Positions 1 through 8,204 of a stretch of 19,867 bases of DNA are shown here, in pieces. A program made the position numbers and the translations under genes. The DNA lies in NCBI GenBank assembly GCA_964434535.1, contig CAYSWA010000041.1:1-19867 (forward strand). The letters are read 5' to 3'. The notes below the pieces were generated by a model. The model searched no databases. It worked only from the letters and a program-made list of their open reading frames with translations, and had not been told where the DNA came from. Source of the DNA: SM23-32 sp964434535. GTDB lineage: Bacteria; Planctomycetota; Brocadiia; SM23-32. Each line of letters opens with the position of its first letter. Position 1 is the first letter of the stretch.

Positions 1-55
1 GATGGTAGGGGGGGCGGGCGGGCAAGTAAAGGGGCAGAGCGCACGGGGGCGGCAG

Positions 56-340
56 ATGGCGGACGAGCAGGCGAGGGCGAGGGTGGTCATCAGCGGGCGG
101 GTGCAGGGGGTCTGGTTCCGCGGCACCACCCGCGAGAAGGCCCGCGAGCGGGGCCTGAGGGGCTGGGTGCGCAACCGCCCGGACGGCAAGGTGGAGGCCG
201 TCTTCGAGGGGCCGCGCGATCAGGTCCGGCAGATGGTGAGCTGGTGCCACCGGGGGCCGCGCATGGCGCTGGTCGATTCGGTCGAGGTGGACTGGGGCGA
301 GGCGACGGGCGGGTTCTCGGGCTTCAGCGTGCGGTTCTGA
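56..340 (+). CDS. acyP: Acylphosphatase
   Basis: This gene encodes a 94-residue acylphosphatase, the usual length for the family, which hydrolyses acyl phosphates such as 1,3-bisphosphoglycerate and carbamoyl phosphate in the cytosol. The signature G-R-V-Q-G-V-W-F-R is at residues 14-22 and contains the phosphate-binding Arg22. The second signature, G-W-V-R-N-R-P-D-G, is at 36-44 with the catalytic Asn40. The frame is open further upstream to the window edge, but I chose the ATG at 56 because it gives the family length and has a G-rich stretch (GGGGGCGG) just before it. The gene converges on topA with 132 bases between the stops. Its promoter lies outside or at the left edge of the window, so it may belong to an operon I cannot see. 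Function is seen from motifs; role in this cell is inference. Confidence 0.93.
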   Translation: MADEQARARVVISGRVQGVWFRGTTREKARERGLRGWVRNRPDGKVEAVFEGPRDQVRQMVSWCHRGPRMALVDSVEVDWGEATGGFSGFSVRF

Positions 341-352
341 GGCGGCGGGGGC

Positions 353-379
353 TCGTTGCTCGTTGTTCGTTGCTCGTGC
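353..379. repeat. Short tandem repeat TCGTTGY, about 3.7 copies
   Basis: The heptamer TCGTTGC/TCGTTGT is repeated at 353-359, 360-366 and 367-373, followed by a partial TCGTGC. It sits in the 132-base gap between the convergent acylphosphatase and topA stops. It is visibly richer in T than its surroundings and belongs to no gene. Function unknown; it could be a slippage product or a scattered intergenic repeat. Confidence 0.7.
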
Positions 380-388
380 GTCGCGCGG

Positions 389-424
389 CGCCCGGGGCCA
401 CGGGCGGCGCGCCCCTTCCAGGGG
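389..424. terminator. Possible hairpins between convergent genes
   Basis: Two small inverted repeats lie between the acylphosphatase and topA stop codons: CGCCCG (389-394) with CGGGCG (401-406), and CCCCT (412-416) with AGGGG (420-424). Neither is followed by a clear run of T on either strand, so intrinsic termination is only a guess from position. In such GC-rich sequence hairpins of this size also arise by chance. Confidence 0.25.
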
Positions 425-472
425 CTAACGGCACAGGCAGCCCTCCGGCGAGGTGCTGTGGGGCCCGCGTCC

Positions 473-3055
473 CTATCCCGCCCCCTCCTCCTTCTTCTTT
501 GCGCCGGGGACGGGGGCGGTGCACTGGCACTGCGGATAGCGGGTGCACCCCAGGTACTGCTCGCCTTCGGAGGAGGTCTTCTTGATCAGGCGGCCCTCGC
601 AGCCCTCGGCGGGGCACTTGCGCCCCTTCGCCGGGAGCTTCCAGAGGTTGCGGCAGCGCGGGAAGCCGCTGCACGCCAGGAACCTGCCGTACTGCCCCCA
701 GCGCACCACCAGCGGCCGCCCGCACTTCTCGCACCGCTCGTGCGTGGGCTGGGGGGCGGGCAGGGACTTCTTGGGCAGTGACGCCGTCCCCGTGCACTCC
801 GGGTAGCGAGTGCAGCCGAGGAACAGCCCCTTGCGGCTGCGCTTGAGGGCCATCGGCGCCTCGCACTCCGGGCAGAGCGCGAGCGGCTCGTCCTCGGGGA
901 TCTCGGTCCGCTCCAGCGCCTCCTGGACGGTGAGCAGGGGCGCCTTGCTGCGGCATCGCCCGCAGGTCAGCTCCTCGGCATCGGCCTCTGCCTGCTCCTC
1001 ACCGGCCACGTGCATGTCGGCCCCGCAGCGCGGGCAGGAGAAGCCGGTGGACCGGCGCGGCTCGAGCTTGACGGGCTTGTCCTCGCGGTCGAGCCCCATG
1101 ATGTTGCGGCACGCGGGGAAGGCGGAGCAGGCCAGGTACTCGCGCCCCCGGCGCCCCGTGCGGCGCAGCATCGGCGAGCCGCACTTCTCGCACTTGAACT
1201 CCGTCTCCTCCGGCTCCTCGCCGGGCTTGCTCAGGGGCGTGCTCCCCTTGCACTCGGGGAATCCGGAGCAGCCGAGGAACTTATCCCCCTTGCGGCTGTA
1301 GCGGATCACCATCGGCTTGCCGCACTCGGGGCACGCGACCGGCTCCTCCGGCTCGATGCCGGAGACGCTCTCCATGTTCCGGCGCGCCTGCTCCAGGTCG
1401 CGGCTGAACTGCTCGTAGAACTTCTCCAGCGTGCTGCGCCACTCGCGCTCGCCCTCTTCGATCTCGTCCAGCTCCTCCTCCATGTGGCTGGTGAAGGAGA
1501 CGTCCATCTCGCGCGGGAAGTGCTCCACCAGCAGGCCGCAGACGACCGTGCCGAGCTCGGTCGGTTCGAAGGCGCGGCGCACGCGGCGCACGTAGTTGCG
1601 CTGAAGCAGCGTGGAGATCGTCGGCGCGTAGGTGCTCGGGCGGCCGATGCCCTGCTTCTCCAGCTCGCGCACCAGCGTGGCCTCCGTATAGCGCGGCGGG
1701 GGCTGGGTGAAGTGCTGGGACGGGACGAGTTCGCGCAGGGCGAGCTCCTCGCCCTCGGCGAGCTCGGGCAGGAGCTGGTCCTTCGACTCGTCGTGGCCGG
1801 CCACGCGCAGGTAGCCGTCGAAGACCAGTCGCCGTCCGCGCGCGCTGAACTCGCCCGGGCCGGCCTGGATCCGCGCCTCGCTCACCTCGTAGCGGGCCGG
1901 CGTCATCTGGCTGGCGACGAAGCGATCGTAGATCAGCGTGTAGAGCTTGAGCTGGCGCTCGGAGAGGTGCTCCCGCAGCTGTTCCGGGCGGCGCGATACG
2001 TCGGTCGGCCGGATCGCCTCGTGCGCGGCCTGGGCGCCCCTGGGGCTGCGGAACACGTTCGGCTTCTTCGGCAGGTAGGGCTCGCCGTAGCGCTCGCCGA
2101 TCAGCTCGCGGCAGGCCTCGAGCGCCGGCTTCGCCACGCGCGTGGAGTCGGTGCGCATGTAGGTGATCAGCCCGACCGCCTCCGGCCCCACGTCGACGCC
2201 CTCGTAGAGCTGCTGGGCCAGCCGCATCGTCTGCGCCGCACTGAAGCGCAGCCGGCTGCTTGCCGCCTGCTGCATGGTGCTGGTGATGAACGGCGGGGGC
2301 GCCTTCGAGCGGCTCGTCTTCTCGGTGACGGAGGCGACGCGGTAGGTCTCGCCCCTCAGCCGCTCGACCAGCCGGGCGGCCTCCTGCTCGGTGCCGATGC
2401 TGACCTCGTCGCCGTCCACCGCCTTCAGCTCGGCCTCGAAGGTCGCCTCCTCGCCGGGGCGGGAGAGGACGGCGGCGATCTGCCAGTATTCCTCGGACTC
2501 GAAGGCGTCGCGCTCGCGCTGGCGCTCCACGATCAGGCGCAGGGCCACGCTCTGCACCCGCCCGGCGCTGAGGCCCCGCACCACCTTGCGGCTGATCAGG
2601 GGGCTCAGCTCGTAGCCGACGATCCGGTCCAGGATGCGCCGCGCCTGCTGGGCGTCGACCAGGTTGCGGTCGATCCGGCGCGGCCGCTCGAACGCCGCAC
2701 GCACGGCGTCGCGGGTGATCTCGTTGAAGGTGACGCGGTGGAGCTTCTCCTGCGGCACGTCGAGCAGGTGGCTCAGGTGCCAGGCGATCGCCTCGCCCTC
2801 GCGGTCGGGGTCGGGCGCCAGGTAGACGGCCTCGGCCCCGGCGGCCGCCTTGCGGAGCTGGCCGACGATCTTGCGGCTGCCCGGCAGCGTGCGGTAGGTC
2901 GGCTCGAAGTCGTTCTCCACGTCGACGCCGAACTCCCTGGGCGGCAGGTCGCGCACGTGCCCCCGGCAGGCCTTCACCGTGTAGCCCTTGCCCAGGTAGC
3001 GGGCAATGGTGCGGGCCTTCGCGTTCGACTCGACGATGACGACCTTATCGGCCAT
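473..3055 (-). CDS. topA: DNA topoisomerase I with extended zinc-finger tail
   Basis: This is an 860-residue type IA DNA topoisomerase, which relaxes negative supercoils by cutting one strand through a 5'-phosphotyrosine. The Toprim domain starts with V-V-I-V-E-S-N-A-K (Glu9; most homologues have S-P-A-K here) and carries the acidic D-P-D-R-E motif at 82-86. The catalytic tyrosine is Tyr299 in I-T-Y-M-R-T-D-S. G-R-V-Q-S-V-A-L-R-L is also present. From about residue 574 to the C-terminus there are six Cys4-type zinc motifs: four of the usual form ending in F/Y-P-x-C, one long CxxC-19-CxxC ribbon (third), and a last one beginning C-x4-C. The frame is open upstream, but the ATG at 3055 matches the family N-terminus and lies about 32 bases downstream of the predicted start of transcription. 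It is divergent from the deacetylase gene. Confidence 0.97.
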   Translation of the reverse strand: MADKVVIVESNAKARTIARYLGKGYTVKACRGHVRDLPPREFGVDVENDFEPTYRTLPGSRKIVGQLRKAAAGAEAVYLAPDPDREGEAIAWHLSHLLDVPQEKLHRVTFNEITRDAVRAAFERPRRIDRNLVDAQQARRILDRIVGYELSPLISRKVVRGLSAGRVQSVALRLIVERQRERDAFESEEYWQIAAVLSRPGEEATFEAELKAVDGDEVSIGTEQEAARLVERLRGETYRVASVTEKTSRSKAPPPFITSTMQQAASSRLRFSAAQTMRLAQQLYEGVDVGPEAVGLITYMRTDSTRVAKPALEACRELIGERYGEPYLPKKPNVFRSPRGAQAAHEAIRPTDVSRRPEQLREHLSERQLKLYTLIYDRFVASQMTPARYEVSEARIQAGPGEFSARGRRLVFDGYLRVAGHDESKDQLLPELAEGEELALRELVPSQHFTQPPPRYTEATLVRELEKQGIGRPSTYAPTISTLLQRNYVRRVRRAFEPTELGTVVCGLLVEHFPREMDVSFTSHMEEELDEIEEGEREWRSTLEKFYEQFSRDLEQARRNMESVSGIEPEEPVACPECGKPMVIRYSRKGDKFLGCSGFPECKGSTPLSKPGEEPEETEFKCEKCGSPMLRRTGRRGREYLACSAFPACRNIMGLDREDKPVKLEPRRSTGFSCPRCGADMHVAGEEQAEADAEELTCGRCRSKAPLLTVQEALERTEIPEDEPLALCPECEAPMALKRSRKGLFLGCTRYPECTGTASLPKKSLPAPQPTHERCEKCGRPLVVRWGQYGRFLACSGFPRCRNLWKLPAKGRKCPAEGCEGRLIKKTSSEGEQYLGCTRYPQCQCTAPVPGAKKKEEGAG

Positions 3056-3093
3056 GTATGCACTGCCGCAGGGGGATTGTCGGGAAAGGGACG

Positions 3094-3123
3094 ATTGTAG
3101 GTCCCGCTTCGCAACGTTGTCAA
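3094..3123 (-). promoter_or_regulatory. Predicted topA promoter
   Basis: On the minus strand a perfect -35 TTGACA (3123-3118) is followed after 18 bases by the -10 TACAAT (3099-3094, 5 of 6 consensus). Transcription would begin near 3087, giving a leader of about 32 bases before the topA ATG. This is seen in the sequence; activity is inference. Confidence 0.75.
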
Positions 3124-3137
3124 ATCGCGCCGTGTCT

Positions 3138-3166
3138 TTGACGGGCCGGCGCGGAACGCTTACACT
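3138..3166 (+). promoter_or_regulatory. Predicted deacetylase promoter
   Basis: TTGACG (3138-3143), a 17-base spacer and TACACT (3161-3166) form a sigma70-type promoter pointing away from the topA promoter. The two -35 boxes are only 14 bases apart, so the promoters are back to back and could influence each other. Transcription would begin near 3173, about 44 bases before the GTG start. Confidence 0.65.
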
Positions 3167-3216
3167 CCGCCGCCGGGGGAGCCTCCGCCGCCAGCGCGAA
3201 AGGGGGAGGTGCGACC

Positions 3217-4119
3217 GTGGACGACGCCCAGGACCGGGCCCCGCTGCGCGTGGCCGTGACGGTCGACGTGGACCCCGACGCCAACCGTGCCGTCCCTGGC
3301 CGCCCCGCCGCCGTGAGCGCAGGGGCCGAGCAGGCCCGCTTCGAGGCCTGCTTCGCCGGGCTGGACGCCCTGGCCGAGACCCTCGCCGCCCGCCGCCTGC
3401 CCGCCACGCTCTTCTGGGAAGGGCGCACGCTTTCGGAGCTGACACGACGCCGGCCCGCACTGCTCGAGCGCCTCAAAGGTGAAGCCTGGGAGCACGCCGG
3501 CCACGGCCACCGCCACGAGGACTTCGCCGGGGAGGTCTCGGGCACGCCACTGGACCTCGGCGAGGTCCGGGCCGCCCTCCAGCAGGCGGAGGCCGCCTTC
3601 GTCGGCGCTTTCGGCGGCCGCCCTCGCGGGTTCCGCGCCCCCTACTGCCGCCTCACCCCCGCCCTGACGCAGACGCTCGTCGAGCTGGGCTACGCCTACG
3701 ACGCCAGTTTGGCGCGCCCCTGCCCCGGCGAAGGACCGGTGCGGCCCTATCCCCTGCCGGACGCGCCGCAGCTCTACGAGCTGCCGCTCTGCTATGGCAC
3801 CGATCGGGAGGGACGGCGCATCAGCGGCTACCTGTGGCAACTGTTCGAGGGCAGGCGTCCGGCGCGCGATTACGTGGAGCTGGCCGGCCAGGCCCGCGAG
3901 GCGAGCCCCGGCGGCCTCTTTCAGCTCGCCCTCCATCCGTGGCACCTGCTCGTATCGGCCGAGGGACGGCCCCTGCCCGGCGGCCAGGCGCGCGGCGCGG
4001 CCCGGCTCGCCCTGGTGCTGGACATGGTGGAGCGGCTCGGGGGCATCGAGTTCACCACGCTCGGCGCCTACCTCGACTCGGTAACCGGCGCGGATGAGGC
4101 CGAAAGCCCGAATCGTTGA
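3217..4119 (+). CDS. Polysaccharide deacetylase family protein (NodB/CE4 fold)
   Basis: This is a 300-residue protein of the polysaccharide deacetylase family, metal-dependent enzymes that remove N- or O-acetyl groups from sugars or act on related C-N bonds. Motif 1 is V-T-V-D-V-D (Asp17, Asp19), the metal-binding H-x3-H is H96-G-H-R-H100, motif 3 is R-A-P-Y-C-R (140-145), and the late histidine motif is L-H-P-W-H-L near residue 240. The GTG start at 3217 is fixed by a strong ribosome site, AGGGGGAGGT at 3201-3210. No signal peptide or membrane segment is visible, so it looks cytosolic, unlike cell-wall chitin or peptidoglycan deacetylases. The substrate is unknown. It stands alone between divergent topA and a separate unit whose -35 box overlaps its stop codon. 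Confidence 0.85.
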   Translation: MDDAQDRAPLRVAVTVDVDPDANRAVPGRPAAVSAGAEQARFEACFAGLDALAETLAARRLPATLFWEGRTLSELTRRRPALLERLKGEAWEHAGHGHRHEDFAGEVSGTPLDLGEVRAALQQAEAAFVGAFGGRPRGFRAPYCRLTPALTQTLVELGYAYDASLARPCPGEGPVRPYPLPDAPQLYELPLCYGTDREGRRISGYLWQLFEGRRPARDYVELAGQAREASPGGLFQLALHPWHLLVSAEGRPLPGGQARGAARLALVLDMVERLGGIEFTTLGAYLDSVTGADEAESPNR

Positions 4120-4144
4120 CATGGCCGAACGCAGCGCCTATAAT
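4116..4144 (+). promoter_or_regulatory. Perfect-consensus sigma70-type promoter
   Basis: TTGACA (4116-4121), exactly 17 bases, then TATAAT (4139-4144): both hexamers match the sigma70 consensus completely and the spacing is optimal. The -35 box contains the deacetylase stop codon (4117-4119). The start of transcription would be near 4151, about 41 bases before the next ATG. This is the best promoter match in the window. Confidence 0.85.
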
Positions 4145-4191
4145 GGCTCTCTGAAAGGCTGACGGCCCCCCGCCAAGCAGGTGCCGCCGCG

Positions 4192-4629
4192 ATGAAGTCC
4201 AATGCCGGCCAGCTCGCCAGAAGGCTCTCGAAGGTCCAGGCCCGGCTTCGCAAGGAGCTGGTCGACGAACTGCTCACCCACGAAGAAGACCTGGAGTCGC
4301 TCTTCGACCCCTACTCCTTCTCGCCGCTGGTCCACGAGATCCGCGAGAAGTACCTCAACCGCCTCTACCTGATCCAGGGCATCATCCAGCAGCTCGCCCA
4401 CCTGAGCCAGGGGCGCAATCGCCATCCCACGCGCGTGCTCAGCGTCGCCGCCGAGAGCCAGCAGACGCTGGTCGATCTGGTCAACCGGCGCCTGGGCAAG
4501 CTGAGCGGGGCGAAGATACTCGACGTGAAGTTCATCCCCGCCACCGAGAAGGACGGCTGGTCGGCGCTGATCACCTACGAGGCGAATCCGTTCGTCGAAG
4601 AGGCCGACGAGACCGCCGCCTGGATGTAG
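4192..4629 (+). CDS. Conserved-looking hypothetical protein, 145 residues
   Basis: I do not recognise this protein. The first two thirds (about residues 1-110) are strongly helical in character, rich in Leu, Glu, Arg and Gln with heptad-like spacing, suggesting a helical bundle or short coiled coil. The last third (about 108-133, beginning A-K-I-L-D-V-K-F-I-P) looks like alternating beta strands. It has no Cys, no signal peptide and no membrane segment, so a soluble cytosolic protein is likely. The ATG at 4192 has only a weak ribosome site (CAGGTG, about 8 bases upstream). It is a monocistronic unit with its own perfect-consensus promoter, which suggests abundant or growth-linked expression. 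Codon use matches its neighbours. That it is a real gene is well supported; the function is unknown. Confidence 0.75.
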   Translation: MKSNAGQLARRLSKVQARLRKELVDELLTHEEDLESLFDPYSFSPLVHEIREKYLNRLYLIQGIIQQLAHLSQGRNRHPTRVLSVAAESQQTLVDLVNRRLGKLSGAKILDVKFIPATEKDGWSALITYEANPFVEEADETAAWM

Positions 4630-4637
4630 GCGTGCGG

Positions 4638-4675
4638 CCCGCCCTGTCTGCTCTGCGGGGGCTTATCTTGTTCGC
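4638..4675 (+). terminator. Weak terminator-like hairpin
   Basis: CCCGC (4638-4642) can pair with GCGGG (4655-4659), followed by GGCTTATCTTGTTC, a modestly T-rich stretch. It lies right after the stop of the 145-residue protein, where a terminator would be expected. The stem is short and the loop is 12 bases, so this is tentative. Confidence 0.25.
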
Positions 4676-4717
4676 CTCCCGGGCTCGACTCACTGGCGAG
4701 CGTAGCCACTGCCTGCC

Positions 4718-4892
4718 GCCCGCGTAGGCCTCCCGAATCCGCTCCACCGTCTGCTCGGCCGCCTTCCGCTCGACCGGCTCGGCCAGCACCTGGGCGTCCA
4801 CGACCAGGCCGCCCTCGGCATCCACCGTCGCCGTCGCCGTGTAGGCCGGCGCCTGCACCCCCTCCTTAGTGCGGCATCACGCGCGAGTCCGG
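4718..4892 (-). pseudogene. Decayed transposase fragment (IS1182-like DDE type)
   Basis: On the minus strand two frames together read like the middle of an IS1182-type transposase. The first (about 4892-4866) gives P-D-S-R-V-M-P-H and then a stop. After a shift of one frame, 4870-4718 gives T-K-E-G-V-Q-A-P-A-Y, then A-T-V-D-A-E-G-G-L-V-V-D-A-Q-V and a helical stretch ending R-I-R-E-A-Y. This order (DPDSRLM, then a G/Q-x-x-Y-N-x-Q-x-A-V-D-A motif, then I/V-V-A-A-D/E-V) is typical of these enzymes. Both ends are missing, there is a frameshift, and no inverted repeats are visible, so it is inactive debris. Family assignment is from motif memory and is moderately uncertain. The rest of the 4630-5049 gap holds nothing I can recognise. 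Confidence 0.5.
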
Positions 4893-5049
4893 GGTCGGCC
4901 CTCGGCACCCGGCAGCCCTCCGGGCGCCCCAACAATCGAGCCCCGGAAAGGGGCGGCATAACGGTCCCGAGCGGGCCGCCTCTCTGGGGCTATCGTCTCG
5001 TCGTAGCTGGCCCAGCCGTTCTCCGCTTCCGTTCGTTGCGCGGCCCTGC

Positions 5050-5078
5050 TTGCAAAGGCGCCGGGGCGGGCGCATAAT
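5050..5078 (+). promoter_or_regulatory. Predicted hslVU promoter
   Basis: TTGCAA (5050-5055), a 17-base spacer and CATAAT (5073-5078, 5 of 6 consensus) give a housekeeping-type promoter; transcription would begin near 5085, about 23 bases before hslV. I see no sigma32-type heat-shock promoter (CTTGAA with CCCCAT) and no CIRCE inverted repeat, so heat control is not evident from the sequence. Confidence 0.6.
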
Positions 5079-5107
5079 AGCGCCCGGCACCAGCAACGGG
5101 GGGAGCC

Positions 5108-5661
5108 ATGGACACGGCAGCCAATGCCGGCGCCGTCTGGCGCAGCACCACCATCCTGTCGGTCCGCACGGGGGACCGTGTCGCCGTGGGCGGCGACGGG
5201 CAGGTGACGCTCAACGAGACGGTGGTGAAGGCCGGCGCGACCAAGATCCGCCGCCTCCACCAGGACCAGGTCATCGTCGGCTTCGCCGGGGCGGCGGGCG
5301 ATGCGTTCGCCCTGCTGGACCGCTTCGGCGACAAGCTGGAGACCTACCAGGGCAACCTGCTGCGCAGCGCCCACGAGCTGGTCAAGGAGTGGCGCACGGA
5401 CCGCACGCTGCGGCCCCTCCAGAGCCTGCTGGTCGCCGTGGACCGGGACCACAGCCTGCTGATCACCGGCAACGGCGAGGTGATCGAGCCGGACGACGGG
5501 GTGATCGGCGTCGGCTCCGGCGGGGCGGTGGCCACGGCGGCCGCGCGGGCGCTGACCCGCCATGGCGAGCTGTCGGCGGAGGAAGTGGTGCGCAACTCAC
5601 TGGAGATCGCGGCCGAGATATGCGTTTACACCAACAACCGGATCCGCATCGAGACGCTGCC

Positions 5662-5665
<4 letters not shown>
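5108..5665 (+). CDS. hslV: ATP-dependent protease proteolytic subunit HslV (ClpQ)
   Basis: This is the proteolytic subunit of the HslUV protease, an N-terminal-threonine hydrolase related to proteasome beta subunits that forms a double hexamer capped by HslU. The mature sequence T-T-I-L-S-V-R begins at Thr14, the predicted nucleophile. The conserved G-D-G-Q-V-T-L (containing the catalytic Asp), the K-I-R-R-L lysine and G-S-G-G-A follow as in other HslV proteins. The unusual feature is the 13-residue segment M-D-T-A-A-N-A-G-A-V-W-R-S before Thr14, where many HslV proteins have only Met. No start codon lies between it and Thr14, so it must be removed by processing. The ATG at 5108 has GGGGGAG just upstream. 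The stop overlaps the hslU start (ATGA), implying translational coupling. Confidence 0.96.
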
Positions 5666-6993
<1,328 letters not shown>

Positions 6994-7006
6994 GGCCCCC
7001 GACAGG

Positions 7007-7297
7007 ATGACGCCCGAGCTGGGCAAGTGCGTCCTATGCCACCAGCGCCCCGCCGCCGCGCGCTGCTACCAGTGTCACAAGCCCGTGTGCCGCGACTGCT
7101 CGTTCCTGACCGACTGGGGCCGCTTCTGCGGGCGGGACTGCGCGGCGACCTACCGCCGCTTCCACGGGGGCGCCTCCCTGCGGCCACACGGCGGGCACAA
7201 GGGGCTGTGGGCGACGCTGATCGCCTTGCTGGCCGTGCTGCTGCTGGCGGCGCTGGCCTACAAGCTCGGCTGGATCCCCGACCTCGGCGGGCCTTAG
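7007..7297 (+). CDS. Small zinc-finger protein with one membrane helix
   Basis: This is a 96-residue protein with two recognisable parts. The N-terminus has eight cysteines at 8, 11, 20, 23, 28, 31, 41 and 45, in a C-x2-C, C-x2-C, C-x2-C, C-x3-C pattern with nearby histidines. This could bind two zinc ions in a B-box-like or treble-clef arrangement. A hydrophobic helix at about 66-88 follows, with a short tail. A likely topology is N-terminus in the cytosol with a C-terminal anchor. The ATG at 7007 lies 13 bases after the hslU stop with only a weak ribosome site (ACAGG), so coupling to hslVU is likely. It converges on the lipoprotein gene with 16 bases between. I do not know a named family; whether it works with HslUV is inference from position only. 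Confidence 0.75.
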   Translation: MTPELGKCVLCHQRPAAARCYQCHKPVCRDCSFLTDWGRFCGRDCAATYRRFHGGASLRPHGGHKGLWATLIALLAVLLLAALAYKLGWIPDLGGP

Positions 7298-7313
7298 CAG
7301 CCGCCGCAGTAGC

Positions 7314-8183
7314 TCACTGGCCGAGCCGGAAGGCGCTGTCGGGAATCTTCTCGTTGACCTTCACGTCCGTCAGCGCCACCATGATCGAGGTCTGCTGCTG
7401 GGGGTACTCGATGGTGAAGCGGGTGGGGACCATGACCGCCCGCTCGCCGACGTCGGGCAGCGTGCTGACCTGCAACTGGCGGATGCGGGAGCGGATGCCG
7501 CCGTCGCGGTTGTAGGTCTCGATGGAGAAGATGCGCTCGGCGCGCCGGCTGACCAGGATCGAGCCCTCCACGTAGATCGCCGGCACCGGGTCCTCGGCCC
7601 GCTGGAGGGCGTCCAGCACCGTGTAGGCCTCCGAATGCCTCACCGTGACGGCCCGCCCGGCCAGCAGCCAGGCCGGGTCGAGCGCCAGCGCGATGTCGTA
7701 GGGCAGCACGTGCACGCGGCCCGGCGCCCGACTCAGCGAGCCGCCGTACTGGCCCGCGTACTCGTCGTTGAGCCGCTCGAACTTCACGGAGTACGTGCTC
7801 CCGTTGCCCACGATGTGCAGGCCCGGCACCATCCCCGCCGGCGCCTCCAGCCTGACCATGCCCGGCTTCTTGAACTGGAGCTTGCCGTTCTGCAAAAGCA
7901 ACTGGTGGCGGGGGGAGCGGATGTCCGGATCGGAGATGGCGACGTGGCAGGTGGCCTCCAGCGTGGCCCATTGCCGGCCGAAGCCCTCCACGAGCGCCTC
8001 GGCCCGGCCCGACGCATAGGGCACCACGGCGGCGACCTGCGGGGTGCGCAGGTCCTCGCCATCCGAGGCGCAGCCGGCCCCGCAGAGCGCCAGCGCCGCC
8101 AGCGCCATCGCCCCCGTCCACCATCGGCGCGGCATGGCCGGCCGGCGGTCCTGCCCGTTCCCGTCACTTCTGCGTGCGCTCAT
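7314..8183 (-). CDS. LolA/LolB-like outer-membrane lipoprotein
   Basis: This is a 289-residue predicted lipoprotein. The N-terminus has a basic region (residues 1-22, including R-R), a hydrophobic stretch to about 33 and a probable lipidation Cys38 in G-A-G-C; Gly at -3 is atypical for a lipobox. The mature part reads as a beta-rich LolA/LolB/DUF4292-type fold: Q-F-K-K-P-G-M-V-R-L-E near 104, a middle segment with conserved Tyr/Asp, and a terminal V-K-V-N-E-K-I-P-D-S-A-F-R-L. Such proteins bind acyl chains or lipoproteins in the periplasm. The start at 8183 is supported by a strong ribosome site, AAGGGAGGTGAGGC. It is the last gene of the proS-DUF4416-ndk unit, 21 bases after ndk. The fold call is moderate; the ligand is unknown. 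Confidence 0.75.
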   Translation of the reverse strand: MSARRSDGNGQDRRPAMPRRWWTGAMALAALALCGAGCASDGEDLRTPQVAAVVPYASGRAEALVEGFGRQWATLEATCHVAISDPDIRSPRHQLLLQNGKLQFKKPGMVRLEAPAGMVPGLHIVGNGSTYSVKFERLNDEYAGQYGGSLSRAPGRVHVLPYDIALALDPAWLLAGRAVTVRHSEAYTVLDALQRAEDPVPAIYVEGSILVSRRAERIFSIETYNRDGGIRSRIRQLQVSTLPDVGERAVMVPTRFTIEYPQQQTSIMVALTDVKVNEKIPDSAFRLGQ

Positions 8184-8204
8184 GCCTCACCTCCCTTGGC
8201 GTGT

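Noticed and set aside
1010..3100. Long open frame on the plus strand opposite topA
   Set aside because: Its translation is low-complexity Ala/Leu/Arg/Gly and mirrors topA codons; high GC at third positions removes stops from the antisense strand.
5000..5107. Heat-shock control element before hslV
   Set aside because: No CIRCE inverted repeat or sigma32-type boxes seen; only a housekeeping-type promoter fits.
5050..5661. In-frame upstream extension of hslU across hslV
   Set aside because: The extension is in the wrong frame of hslV and reads as low-complexity Arg/Gly; the ATG at 5662 gives the canonical HslU N-terminus and length.
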